Assembly: GCF_023546765.1 (NCBI RefSeq)
Contig: NZ_CP097484.1
Coordinates: 4,967,501 to 5,031,500 of the forward strand
From: Methylobacterium tardum
GTDB taxonomy: Bacteria; Pseudomonadota; Alphaproteobacteria; Rhizobiales; Beijerinckiaceae
Direction of reading: 5' to 3'
Length of the DNA: 64,000 bases
Part shown: positions 9,984 through 17,798 of the stretch, piece by piece
Numbering within the stretch: the stretch's first letter is position 1
How the letters are laid out: every line of letters begins with the position of its first letter
Notes under the pieces: model-generated
The model's input: only the letters and a program-made list of their open reading frames with translations
Databases searched by the model: none
What the model was told of the DNA's origin: nothing
Translations under genes and position numbers: made by a program

Positions 9984-11321
9984 TCAGGCCGCGAACTCCA
10001 GGACGGTGAGGCGATCGGAGACTTCGATCCGCCCCACGCCGTCTTCCAGCGGCACGGACGCTGCCCGGCTGCCGCCTTCGTCATCGAAGCGGTGCATTGT
10101 GAGCGCGTTCCGCCGGTCCCCGCATTCGACACGCAGTTGACGGCTGACCGGACCGCGCGTCGCCTGCGCGCCCCTGTCCCACCCGGAGACGCCCAGCCAG
10201 AGCGGCAGGAGGATCGTTCCGTCATCGCGCCGGAAGCATTGCCCTTGGACGTCCTCGTGGCTCCCGATCGTGGCGATCGGTCGGGGCGACGCCGGCCCCG
10301 GGGACGGGGCTGCGGCCGGTCCGCGCGGACCCGAGAACAGGGCGATCAGCGTCTTCACGGCCCGGTACGCCGCCGTCGGCCGGCCCTCGTGGGTCAGCAA
10401 CCCGAAGGCGGATTCGGGATCGGCCGGACCGCGGCCGAAGCTGGAGCGAAGCTCGTAGATGTAGGTGCGCCGCATACCCGCCAGATAGGCGAACAGGAGC
10501 AGGCGCGGCATGTAGCGGGCCCGGATCGCCTCCGAGACCGGCAGATGCGCCGACGCCGTGGCCAGCGCCGTGTGATAGCCGGTCTCGGTGATGAGGCTCG
10601 CGACGCCGCCGCAGACCGGGACCATCGCCGCGCGAAAGCCGCCCAGACGCCCCGGCCCCCGCGTCTCGGGATGCTCCATGCCCGGATAGGGATGGAGGTT
10701 CGACAGATCCGCGAACCCCGCGAGGGGTTTGGCCAACGCGATGTTGCCCTGGATGTAGCTCGGCGACGCGACGTCGATCCGTGATCCGGCCAGCTCGCGG
10801 CGCACCGTCTCGTGCAGGCCGCGCTGGTGCAGCCACGACAGGGTCGGGTTGAGCGTCGGGTCCGCGAGGAGCGCGGGCTCGTTCCCGCCCTCGACGATGT
10901 CGATCGCGCCGTCACATTGCTCGTAGATCAGCGGCAATGCGGAGGGGGGCGTGGTGACGTATTGATCGCTCGGATCATTGCAGACCGCCGAGAACCGGCA
11001 CCCGAGGCGCGCCAGCTCGCGCATGCGCGTGTACAATGTGTCGGTCACGCCCGGCGCCGGAGTGTAGACGCCTTGCCTGATCTGCTTGATCGAAAGATCT
11101 TCGATCGCCCTCAGGATCGAGCTCTCGTAATATCTGTCGTAGACGGTGCCCTTCTGGGCGAGATGCACATTGACACCGATCCGGCCGACGAAATCGGCGG
11201 CCCGTTCCGGCGGCGCATCGTACGTCCGGCGCTCATCCGCCCGCGTGGAGGAACCGGCCATCGTCGCGGCAGCCGTCGCGGCAAGACCCCGGATGATCAG
11301 CCTGCGGTTCAAGTCCATCAT
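9984..11321 (-). CDS. Tat-exported glycoside-hydrolase-like protein (clan GH-A fold)
   Basis: A 445-residue protein with a twin-arginine leader (NRRLIIRGLAATAAATMAG). The body looks like a TIM-barrel glycosidase: VGRIGVNVHL at the first strand, VEGGNEPAL with probable acid/base N147-E148 and LITETGYHTA with probable nucleophile E246, plus SNLHPYPG. A small beta-rich C-terminal domain follows from about residue 355. Export of the folded enzyme to the periplasm and action on an exopolysaccharide are inferred from the leader and from the adjacent acyltransferase. The exact GH family was not identified. Confidence 0.7.
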   Translation of the reverse strand: MMDLNRRLIIRGLAATAAATMAGSSTRADERRTYDAPPERAADFVGRIGVNVHLAQKGTVYDRYYESSILRAIEDLSIKQIRQGVYTPAPGVTDTLYTRMRELARLGCRFSAVCNDPSDQYVTTPPSALPLIYEQCDGAIDIVEGGNEPALLADPTLNPTLSWLHQRGLHETVRRELAGSRIDVASPSYIQGNIALAKPLAGFADLSNLHPYPGMEHPETRGPGRLGGFRAAMVPVCGGVASLITETGYHTALATASAHLPVSEAIRARYMPRLLLFAYLAGMRRTYIYELRSSFGRGPADPESAFGLLTHEGRPTAAYRAVKTLIALFSGPRGPAAAPSPGPASPRPIATIGSHEDVQGQCFRRDDGTILLPLWLGVSGWDRGAQATRGPVSRQLRVECGDRRNALTMHRFDDEGGSRAASVPLEDGVGRIEVSDRLTVLEFAA

Positions 11322-11658
11322 GCTGGTGACCGTCTCTCGGAGCCGCCGGTGCCGCCTGTGACACGCTTCGCCCGCCAGAAACGCGCGTGCGGATCGTCGA
11401 AGGGCAGCAAGTCACAGGCCGGAAATTCAGTACTTTTGTGTTCCGAATTGGGGCCGAATGACACAAGATCGGTCCAGAGCGGCACGCTTGCCTGACGCGC
11501 AATATATTGTAGATGCCGGCCCTATACCTCCGCGCTGGTCCAGCCAAATTCGGCCTTTGACGCGGCGGAATGAAGGGGCGTTCACGCCTGTTCGCGCGAT
11601 CGCGGCCGTGCCCCCGCATCGGCGAGAGCGCACACCGAACCGGATCCGTGCCCGCCCG
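11322..11658. other. Intergenic region before the glycosidase-like gene
   Basis: 337 bases between the end of the peptide importer operon and the start of the glycosidase-like gene, both on the minus strand. It contains a short A/T-rich patch (CAATATATTGTAG near 11502-11514) that could hold the promoter of the glycosidase gene. I see no gene, RNA or clear terminator. Confidence 0.4.
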
Positions 11659-12639
11659 TCAGGCCCGCCCCTCCTGCACGGCGTGGCAAGCGACGCCGTC
11701 GAGGAGCGCCGGCACCTCGGTCCGGCAGCGGTCGTTGGCCAGCGGGCAGCGCGGGTTGAAGGTGCAGCCGGGGGGCGGGTCGATCGGGTTCGGGATCTCG
11801 CCGGAAACCGGCACCCGGGCGCGGCCGACATGGGCGAGGTCGGGCACCGCGTCGAGGAGCATCCGCGTGTAGGGATGGCGGGGCGCGGCGAACAGGTCCT
11901 TGGCGGAGGCGACCTCCACGAGGCGGCCGAGATACATCACGCCCACCCGGGTCGCCATGTGGCGGACCACGGCGAGGTTGTGGGAGATGAACAGGTAGGT
12001 GAGCCCCAGCCGGTCCTGCAGGTCGCGCATCAGGTTGAGGATCTGCGCCTGCACCGAGACGTCGAGCGCCGAGGTCGGCTCGTCGCCCACCAGGAACTCC
12101 GCCTGGCTCGCCAGCGCGCGGGCGATGGCCACCCGCTGGCGCTGGCCGCCGGAGAATTCGTGGGGGTATTTCCGCGCGTCGTCCGGGTGGAGCCCGACCA
12201 GCCCGAGCAGCTCGCTGACCCGGGCGCGGATCGCGCCCTCGCCGTGGATCAGGTTGAAGGCCCGGATCGGCTCGGCGATGATTTTTCCGACCCGCCAGCG
12301 CGGGTTCATGGACGCGTAGGGGTCCTGGAAGATCATCTGGATGCGCGCCCGCAGGCGCCGGCGGGCGGCGGCCTGGCGCGGGTCGGTCATCGAGACGCCG
12401 GTGATCGTCACCTCGCCGGCGCTCGGCGGCAGCAGGCCGACCACCATGCGCGCCACCGTGGACTTGCCGGAGCCGGATTCGCCGACGATCGCGAAGGTCT
12501 CGCCCTTCTCGATCGCGAAGCCGACCCGGTCGACCGCGGTGAGGAATTTCCGCGGCTCGCGCTCGATCACCCGATTGAGCCAGGGCTTCGAGACGTCGAA
12601 CCGGCGGCGCAGGTCGGTGACTTCGACGTATGCGCTCAC
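11659..12639 (-). CDS. dppF: Dipeptide/oligopeptide ABC importer ATPase, DppF type
   Basis: A 326-residue ATPase with Walker A GESGSGKS (53-60), signature FSGGQRQRV, Walker B FLVGDEPTSALD and the peptide-importer C-terminal cysteine motif CTFNPRCPLANDRC, which in relatives binds an iron-sulfur cluster. The GTG start at 12639 overlaps the stop of the preceding DppD-type gene in GTGA, so translation is probably coupled. A longer upstream frame in the same phase is the shadow of that gene. It is the last gene of a five-gene minus-strand importer operon. Confidence 0.9.
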   Translation of the reverse strand: MSAYVEVTDLRRRFDVSKPWLNRVIEREPRKFLTAVDRVGFAIEKGETFAIVGESGSGKSTVARMVVGLLPPSAGEVTITGVSMTDPRQAAARRRLRARIQMIFQDPYASMNPRWRVGKIIAEPIRAFNLIHGEGAIRARVSELLGLVGLHPDDARKYPHEFSGGQRQRVAIARALASQAEFLVGDEPTSALDVSVQAQILNLMRDLQDRLGLTYLFISHNLAVVRHMATRVGVMYLGRLVEVASAKDLFAAPRHPYTRMLLDAVPDLAHVGRARVPVSGEIPNPIDPPPGCTFNPRCPLANDRCRTEVPALLDGVACHAVQEGRA

Positions 12640-13616
12640 GCCGCTTGCTCCGCTGCATCGTACAGGTGACAGGCGACCCGGCTGGCATCGACCGGGATCG
12701 GCTCGGGCCGCTCGACGCGGCAGCGGGCAAACACCTTCGGACAGCGCGGGTTGAAGGCGCAGCCTTTGGGGATGGCGGTGAGCCGCGGCATCGAGCCGGG
12801 AATCTGGCTGAGCCGATCCGCCTCCTGCGACAGGGTCGGGATCGCCCCCATCAGGCCGACCGCGTAGGGGTGGTGCGGCTTGGCGATCACCGAGGCGACC
12901 GGGCCGATCTCGGCGACGCGCCCGGCATACATCACCGCCACCCGGTCGGCGGCCTCGGCGATCACGCCCATATCGTGGGTCACCAGCATCACCGCGGTGC
13001 CGTGCTCGCGGCACAGGCGCTTGAGCAACGTGATGATCTGGGCCTGGACCGAGACGTCCAAAGCCGTGGTCGGCTCGTCGGCGATGATCAGCTCCGGCTC
13101 GGCGGCGAGCGCGAGGGCGATCACCACCCGCTGGCGCATGCCGCCGGAGAATTCGTGCGGGTAGCCGTCGATCCGCCGCTCGGGCGCCGGGATGCCGACC
13201 TCGGCGAGCAGGTCGATGGCGCGGGTCCGGGCGGCCTTCGCCGACAGGTCGGTGTGGGTACGCAGGGTCTCGACGATCTGGTCGCCGACCCGGAACAGCG
13301 GGTCGAGCGAGGTCAGCGGATCCTGGAAGATCATGCCGATGCGCTTGCCGCGCACCCGCCGCATCGCCTCCGGGGAGAGGTTGTCGATGCGCTCGCCGCG
13401 CAGGCGGATCTCGCCGCCGGCGATCCGGCCGGGCCGATCGATCAGCCCGATCACCGCCGAGCCGGTCACCGACTTGCCCGCCCCGGACTCGCCGACCACG
13501 CCCAGGATCTCGCCGCGGCCGATGTCGAACGAGACCCGGTCGATGGCGGTGAGCGGCCCGCGGCGGGTGTCGAAGGCGACCGTGAGGTCGCGCACGGAGA
13601 GGATGGTCTCGGTCAT
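12636..13616 (-). CDS. dppD: Dipeptide/oligopeptide ABC importer ATPase, DppD type
   Basis: A 326-residue ATPase, Walker A GESGAGKS (42-49), signature FSGGMRQRV, Walker B LIIADEPTTALD, and the C-terminal cysteine motif CAFNPRCPKVFARC. The ATG at 13616 (MTETILSVRDL) is chosen; the frame remains open upstream into the dispersed repeat, whose translation has no similarity to the family. It pairs with the downstream DppF-type ATPase as the two nucleotide-binding subunits. The gap of about 140 bases to the permease gene is occupied by a repeat element. Confidence 0.9.
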   Translation of the reverse strand: MTETILSVRDLTVAFDTRRGPLTAIDRVSFDIGRGEILGVVGESGAGKSVTGSAVIGLIDRPGRIAGGEIRLRGERIDNLSPEAMRRVRGKRIGMIFQDPLTSLDPLFRVGDQIVETLRTHTDLSAKAARTRAIDLLAEVGIPAPERRIDGYPHEFSGGMRQRVVIALALAAEPELIIADEPTTALDVSVQAQIITLLKRLCREHGTAVMLVTHDMGVIAEAADRVAVMYAGRVAEIGPVASVIAKPHHPYAVGLMGAIPTLSQEADRLSQIPGSMPRLTAIPKGCAFNPRCPKVFARCRVERPEPIPVDASRVACHLYDAAEQAA

Positions 13617-13659
13617 GGCGTGGCGGCTCCGGTGGCAACCGGGTGTCGGACGGGCGCCG

Positions 13660-13752
13660 CCGTCCTTGCGAGCGGAGCGAAGCAATCCAGCAGCGCCCCG
13701 TTCATCCAGGTCGCGCGGCCCTGGGTCGCTTCGCTGCGCTCGCGATGACGAT
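13660..13752 (+). repeat. Dispersed palindromic repeat, copy 3
   Basis: The element begins CGTCCTTGCGAGCGGAGCGA, contains AATCCAG and, in the other arm, CTGGGTCGCTTCGCTGCG and GCGATGACG. Ends are imperfect inverted copies, and the sequence closely follows 8447-8542. It is inserted within the peptide importer operon, between the permease and first ATPase genes, without breaking either. Confidence 0.75.
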
Positions 13753-13758
13753 GCCCGA

Positions 13759-14730
13759 TCATTGCAGTTTCGGATTGAGCGCGTCGCGCAGCCAATCCCC
13801 CAGGAGGTTGATGGCGATGACGAGCCCGGCCAGCGCCAGCCCCGGGAAGGCGACGATCCACCACTCGCCCGAGAACAGGAACCGGTTGCCGGTGCGGATC
13901 AGCGTGCCGAGCGACGGCATGGTCTCGGGCAGGCCGGTGCCGAGGAACGACAGGGTCGCCTCGGTGATGATCGCGAGCGCGAGGTTGATCGTCGCGATGA
14001 CGAAGACCGGGCCGGTGACGTTCGGCAGGACGTGGCGGACCATGATCACCGGGGGCGACAGGCCGATCAGCCGCGCCGCCTGGACGTAATCCTTGCCCTT
14101 CTCGACCATCACGGAGGAGCGCACGGTCCGGGCGTACTGCACCCAGAAGGACAGGCCGATCGAGACCACGATCAGCCCGATCAGCGGCCCGACGTCGAGC
14201 GCGCTGCCAAAACTCGCCTTGGCGACGCCGTCCACCACCAGGGCGATCAGGATCGCCGGGAAGGTGAGCTGCACGTCGGCGACCCGCATGATCAGCGTGT
14301 CGACCGCCCCGCCCGCGTAGCCGGCGATCAGGCCGAGCGCGATGCCGAGGATCCCGGAGGTCACCACCCCGAGCACGCCGACGATCAGCGACAGGCGCAG
14401 GCCGTACAGCACCGCCGAGAGCACGTCCCGGCCCTGGTCGTCGGTGCCGAGATAGTAGGGCGCCTGCCCGTCCGCCTGCCAGATCGGCGGCAGGTTGGAG
14501 TTGATCAGGTCGAGCTGGGCCGGATCGTAGGGGTTCTGGGGAGCGATCCAGGGCGACGCGAAGGCGAGGCCGACCATCAGCACGGTGGCGATCAGCGCCG
14601 CCACCGCCACCTTCGAGCGCAGGAAGTTCGCCAGCAGGTCGGAGTCCCGCCAGCGGGCGAGCCGGGAGGTTTTGGCCTCCGGCAGCGGGACAGGCGGGGC
14701 GTCGCCCGCGTCGATGTCATGTCCGCTCAT
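13759..14730 (-). CDS. dppC: Dipeptide/oligopeptide ABC permease, DppC type
   Basis: A 323-residue inner-membrane permease. An N-terminal cytoplasmic stretch and first membrane helix (VAALIATVLMVGLAFASP) precede the OppC-type motif YLGTDDQGRDVLSAVLYG near residue 93. The EAA-like loop DYVQAARLIGLSPPVIMVRHVLPN lies near residue 215. The C-terminus has WWIVAFPGLALAGLVIAINLLGDWLRDALNPKL, typical of DppC. It begins 10 bases after the DppB-type gene. Confidence 0.92.
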   Translation of the reverse strand: MSGHDIDAGDAPPVPLPEAKTSRLARWRDSDLLANFLRSKVAVAALIATVLMVGLAFASPWIAPQNPYDPAQLDLINSNLPPIWQADGQAPYYLGTDDQGRDVLSAVLYGLRLSLIVGVLGVVTSGILGIALGLIAGYAGGAVDTLIMRVADVQLTFPAILIALVVDGVAKASFGSALDVGPLIGLIVVSIGLSFWVQYARTVRSSVMVEKGKDYVQAARLIGLSPPVIMVRHVLPNVTGPVFVIATINLALAIITEATLSFLGTGLPETMPSLGTLIRTGNRFLFSGEWWIVAFPGLALAGLVIAINLLGDWLRDALNPKLQ

Positions 14731-14740
14731 CGGTTGCCCC

Positions 14741-15721
14741 TCACGCCGTCCGCCCGGCGGGCAGCCGCAGGCGCGGGTCCACCACCGTGTAGAGGATGTC
14801 GACCACGAGGTTGATGGTCACGAAGATCAGCGCGACGAGCAGCAGGTACGCGGACATGATCGGGATATCGACGTTCTGCACGGCCTGGACGAAGAGCAGG
14901 CCCATGCCGGGCCACTGGAACACCGTCTCGGTGATGATCGAGAAGGCGATGACTGAGCCGAGCTGCAGCCCCGCGATGGTGATCACCGGCACGAGCGTGT
15001 TCTTGAGCGCGTGGCGCAGGTGGACGGCGCGGGTGGTCAGCCCCCGCGCCCGGGCGAAGCGGATGTAGTCGGTGCGCAGGACCTCCAGCATCTCGGCGCG
15101 CACCAGCCGCATGATCAGCGTCATCTGGAACAGGCCGAGGGTGACCGAGGGCAGGATCAGCGCCTTGAGCCCGGAGGTGGTCAGGAATCCGGTGGTCCAC
15201 CAGCCGAGCCGCACGGTGTCGCCGCGTCCGTAGGAGGGCAGCCAGCCGAGCGTCACCGAGAACAGGTAGATCAGCAGGATGCCGATCAGGAAGGTCGGCA
15301 GGCTGATCCCGATCAGCGAGACCGCCTGGAACAGCCCGGCGAGCCAGGATTCGCGGCGGAGCGCGCAGTACACGCCCATCAGGATCCCGACCACCAGGGC
15401 GAAGATCGTGGCGCAGAAGGCGAGCTCCAGCGTCGCCGGCATGCGCTCGGCCAAGAGCTGCGAGACCGGCTGCCGGAACTGGTACGAGATGCCGAACTGC
15501 CCCCGCACCACGTTGCCGGCATAGCGGGCGAACTGGACCATGACGGGATCGCCGAGGCCCAGGTCCTTCCGGATCTGGGCCCGCTCGGCCACGGTGGTGT
15601 CGGGGCCGACGATCTGGTTCACGGGGTCGCCCGCGAACCGGAACATCGCGAAGGCGATGAGCCCGACGACCGCGAGGACCGCGGCCGCCTGGATCACCCG
15701 GCGCAGCAGGAAGGCGAGCAC
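14741..15721 (-). CDS. dppB: Dipeptide/oligopeptide ABC permease, DppB type
   Basis: A 326-residue inner-membrane permease beginning MLAFLLRRVIQAAAVLAVVG, the usual DppB start. It has a DPVNQIVGPDTTVAERAQIRKDLGL periplasmic segment, five further membrane helices and the EAA-like loop LRTDYIRFARARGLTTRAVHLRHAL near residue 215. It ends with DILYTVVDPRLRL, characteristic of the family. It lies 9 bases downstream of the binding protein gene and forms the heterodimeric channel with the DppC-type protein. Confidence 0.92.
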   Translation of the reverse strand: MLAFLLRRVIQAAAVLAVVGLIAFAMFRFAGDPVNQIVGPDTTVAERAQIRKDLGLGDPVMVQFARYAGNVVRGQFGISYQFRQPVSQLLAERMPATLELAFCATIFALVVGILMGVYCALRRESWLAGLFQAVSLIGISLPTFLIGILLIYLFSVTLGWLPSYGRGDTVRLGWWTTGFLTTSGLKALILPSVTLGLFQMTLIMRLVRAEMLEVLRTDYIRFARARGLTTRAVHLRHALKNTLVPVITIAGLQLGSVIAFSIITETVFQWPGMGLLFVQAVQNVDIPIMSAYLLLVALIFVTINLVVDILYTVVDPRLRLPAGRTA

Positions 15722-15730
15722 GCCCGGCTC

Positions 15731-17347
15731 CTACTGCGGATCCTTCGACACCCAGTAGAGCAGGAGCAGGTTGTCGGCGCGCTGGGTCAGGTGGACCTTC
15801 TTGGACACGCCCCAGGCCAGAGCCTGCTGGTGCAGCGGGATGTAGCCCCAGTCGGCGTTGAGGACGTCGAAGCCCTCCTTGATCAGGGCGTCGCGCTTGG
15901 TCTTGTCGGTCTCGCCCTCGACCTTGTCGGCGATCTCGTCGATCTTCGGATCGCAGTAGCCCGCGAGGTTCCAGCCGCCGCGGCCCGACTTGTCGCCGGG
16001 CTTCCGGCAGCCGACGATCTCGTAGAGGATGTTGTGGCTGTCCAGCGAGGACGGGGTCCAGCCGAGCAGGTAGAACGAGGTGTCGTAGTTCGGCGCCAGA
16101 ACCTTGGCGAAGTACTTGGCCTTCGGCTGGGCGTTGAGGTTCACCTTGACGTTGATGCGGGCCAGCATCGAGACCACTGCCTGGCAGATCGCCTCGTCGT
16201 TGACGTAGCGGTCGTTCGGGCAATCCATGGTGAGCGAGAACCCGTCCGGGTAGCCGGCCTGGGCCATCAGCTCCTTGGCCTTCTTGAGGTCGGTGGCCGG
16301 GCGCTTGAACTCGGCGCCGCGGTCGTAGAGGGCCGGGGCGATCATCAGCGCGGAGGGCACCGCCTGCCCGCGCATCACGCGCTTGGCGATCGTGTCCTCG
16401 TCGATGGCGAGGTAGAAGGCCTCGCGCACCTTGATGTCCTTGAACGGGTTCTTGCCCTTGACGCTCGAATCCTTCAGCTCGTCCCGGTCCTGGTCCATGC
16501 CGAGGAAGATCGTGCGCAGCTCGGGCCCGGCCATCACAGTGGCGGTGCCGCTGGCATTGACCCGCTGCTGGTCCTGCAGCGGCACGGGGTCGATCCAGTC
16601 AACCTCGCCGGAGAGCAGCGCGGCGACGCGGGTTGCCGGGTTGGCGATGGTGGTGAGGATCGCCTCGTCGAGGTTCGACTCGACCTTGCCCCAGTAGCCG
16701 TCGAACTTCTTGAACACGGTCCTCACGCCGGGCTGGTGCTCGGCGATCACGAACGGGCCGGTGCCGTTCTCGTGCAGGGTGGCGTAACTCGGGCTGGAGG
16801 CGTTGGGCGGCGTCGGCTGGACGACGCCGTTCTTCTCGGACCACGCCTTCGACATGATCACCCAGGTCGGGAACTGGGCGATGGCGATGGGGTTCGGCTT
16901 CTTCAGCACCATGTCGACGGTGAAGTCGTCGACCTTTACGAACTCGGCGTCGGCCGGGACGTTCGTGGTGAAGTTCGAGCCCGTGGCCCGGACGCGCTGG
17001 GCGGAGAAGAGCACGTCGTCGGCGGTGAAGGGCGAGCCGTCGTGGAACTTGACGTTCTTGCGCAGGTGGAAGCGCCAGCGGGTCGGCTCGGGCGTCTCCC
17101 AGGATTCGGCCAGGGCGGGCGCGAATTTCAGGTTCTTGTCGAGGGTGACGAGGGGCTCGTAGGCCGCTTCCTGCATGCCTTCCGTGAAGCTCTCCTTGAG
17201 GGAGTACGGGTCGAGGGATTTCAGGTCACCCTGGAAGGCGAAGCGGAAGACGTTGGCGGCCTGCGCGGGCAGCGCGGCGAACGCGAACGTCGCGACCGCG
17301 ACCGCGGACACGCCGCGGGCGAGAATCTTCAGGGCTGAACGGGACAA
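15731..17347 (-). CDS. dppA: Periplasmic peptide-binding protein, DppA/SBP_bac_5 family
   Basis: A family-5 solute-binding protein with a Sec signal peptide (LSRSALKILARGVSAVAVATFAFAALPAQA). Family patterns include SLDPYSLKESFTEGMQEAAYEPLV, FHLRKNVKFHDGSPFTADDVLFS and PHQ-like ending. The start chosen is a TTG at 17347 because GGAG lies 6 bases upstream and it gives a clean signal peptide and 538 residues. An ATG at 17419 in the same frame would add an unlikely leader. It is the first gene of the dpp operon and captures peptides in the periplasm. Other ligands of this family (nickel, glutathione) cannot be excluded. Confidence 0.85.
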   Translation of the reverse strand: MSRSALKILARGVSAVAVATFAFAALPAQAANVFRFAFQGDLKSLDPYSLKESFTEGMQEAAYEPLVTLDKNLKFAPALAESWETPEPTRWRFHLRKNVKFHDGSPFTADDVLFSAQRVRATGSNFTTNVPADAEFVKVDDFTVDMVLKKPNPIAIAQFPTWVIMSKAWSEKNGVVQPTPPNASSPSYATLHENGTGPFVIAEHQPGVRTVFKKFDGYWGKVESNLDEAILTTIANPATRVAALLSGEVDWIDPVPLQDQQRVNASGTATVMAGPELRTIFLGMDQDRDELKDSSVKGKNPFKDIKVREAFYLAIDEDTIAKRVMRGQAVPSALMIAPALYDRGAEFKRPATDLKKAKELMAQAGYPDGFSLTMDCPNDRYVNDEAICQAVVSMLARINVKVNLNAQPKAKYFAKVLAPNYDTSFYLLGWTPSSLDSHNILYEIVGCRKPGDKSGRGGWNLAGYCDPKIDEIADKVEGETDKTKRDALIKEGFDVLNADWGYIPLHQQALAWGVSKKVHLTQRADNLLLLYWVSKDPQ

Positions 17348-17798
17348 GCGGATCTCCGAGACCGTGAATGCGCCACCGGCCGGCAGCCCCGGCGGTGTCA
17401 CCGCGGCGTCAGCAAGCATCGGACCATCCGTATACAAGACGATGGCCGAGCCTGTCGCGGCTGAGTGACATTAGTCGACTTTCAAAGTGCGTTTTCCCCG
17501 CCCGATCATGGCTAACGCATCGTGGGATTGACGCGGCGCCACACGCGCACCCCTCCCCTCTGCGGGCTACGACATTCCGACACCGCTCGCTGGGACGCGC
17601 TCTCCTCCCTGGCGATCCCGGGCTTGCCCGGGATCGCTCAAGCTTGTGGGGAGGAGTTGGAGGTGGGGGTGGTTCAGAAGGCACCATCACGCTCGATCCG
17701 GCACCCCCCCACCCCTGGCCCCTCCCCACAAGGGGGAGGGGAAGTGCTTTACTTTTCAGGGTTCAGTCTGGGCTCACCGCGTAGCGGCGCTCGCCGCC
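17348..17798. other. Intergenic region with two strong palindromes
   Basis: 451 bases between the efflux pump gene and the dpp operon, both on the minus strand. It contains a perfect inverted repeat at 17612-17637 (12-base arms GCGATCCCGGGC around TT) and a 9-bp hairpin at 17719-17741 (CCCCTCCCC/GGGGAGGGG, five-base loop). Neither has a clear T tract on the minus strand, so they are better described as repeat-like palindromes than as proven terminators. The dpp promoter should lie near 17350-17500 but I cannot point to it. Confidence 0.5.

Noticed and set aside
15011..17338. Open frame of 775 codons on the plus strand opposite dppB and dppA
   Set aside because: The real genes on the other strand have clear family motifs; the antisense product is His/Arg/Gly-rich and has none.
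17719..17741. Hairpin CCCCTCCCC/GGGGAGGGG as a terminator of the efflux operon
   Set aside because: The stem is strong, but on the minus strand no T tract follows; described as a palindrome only.
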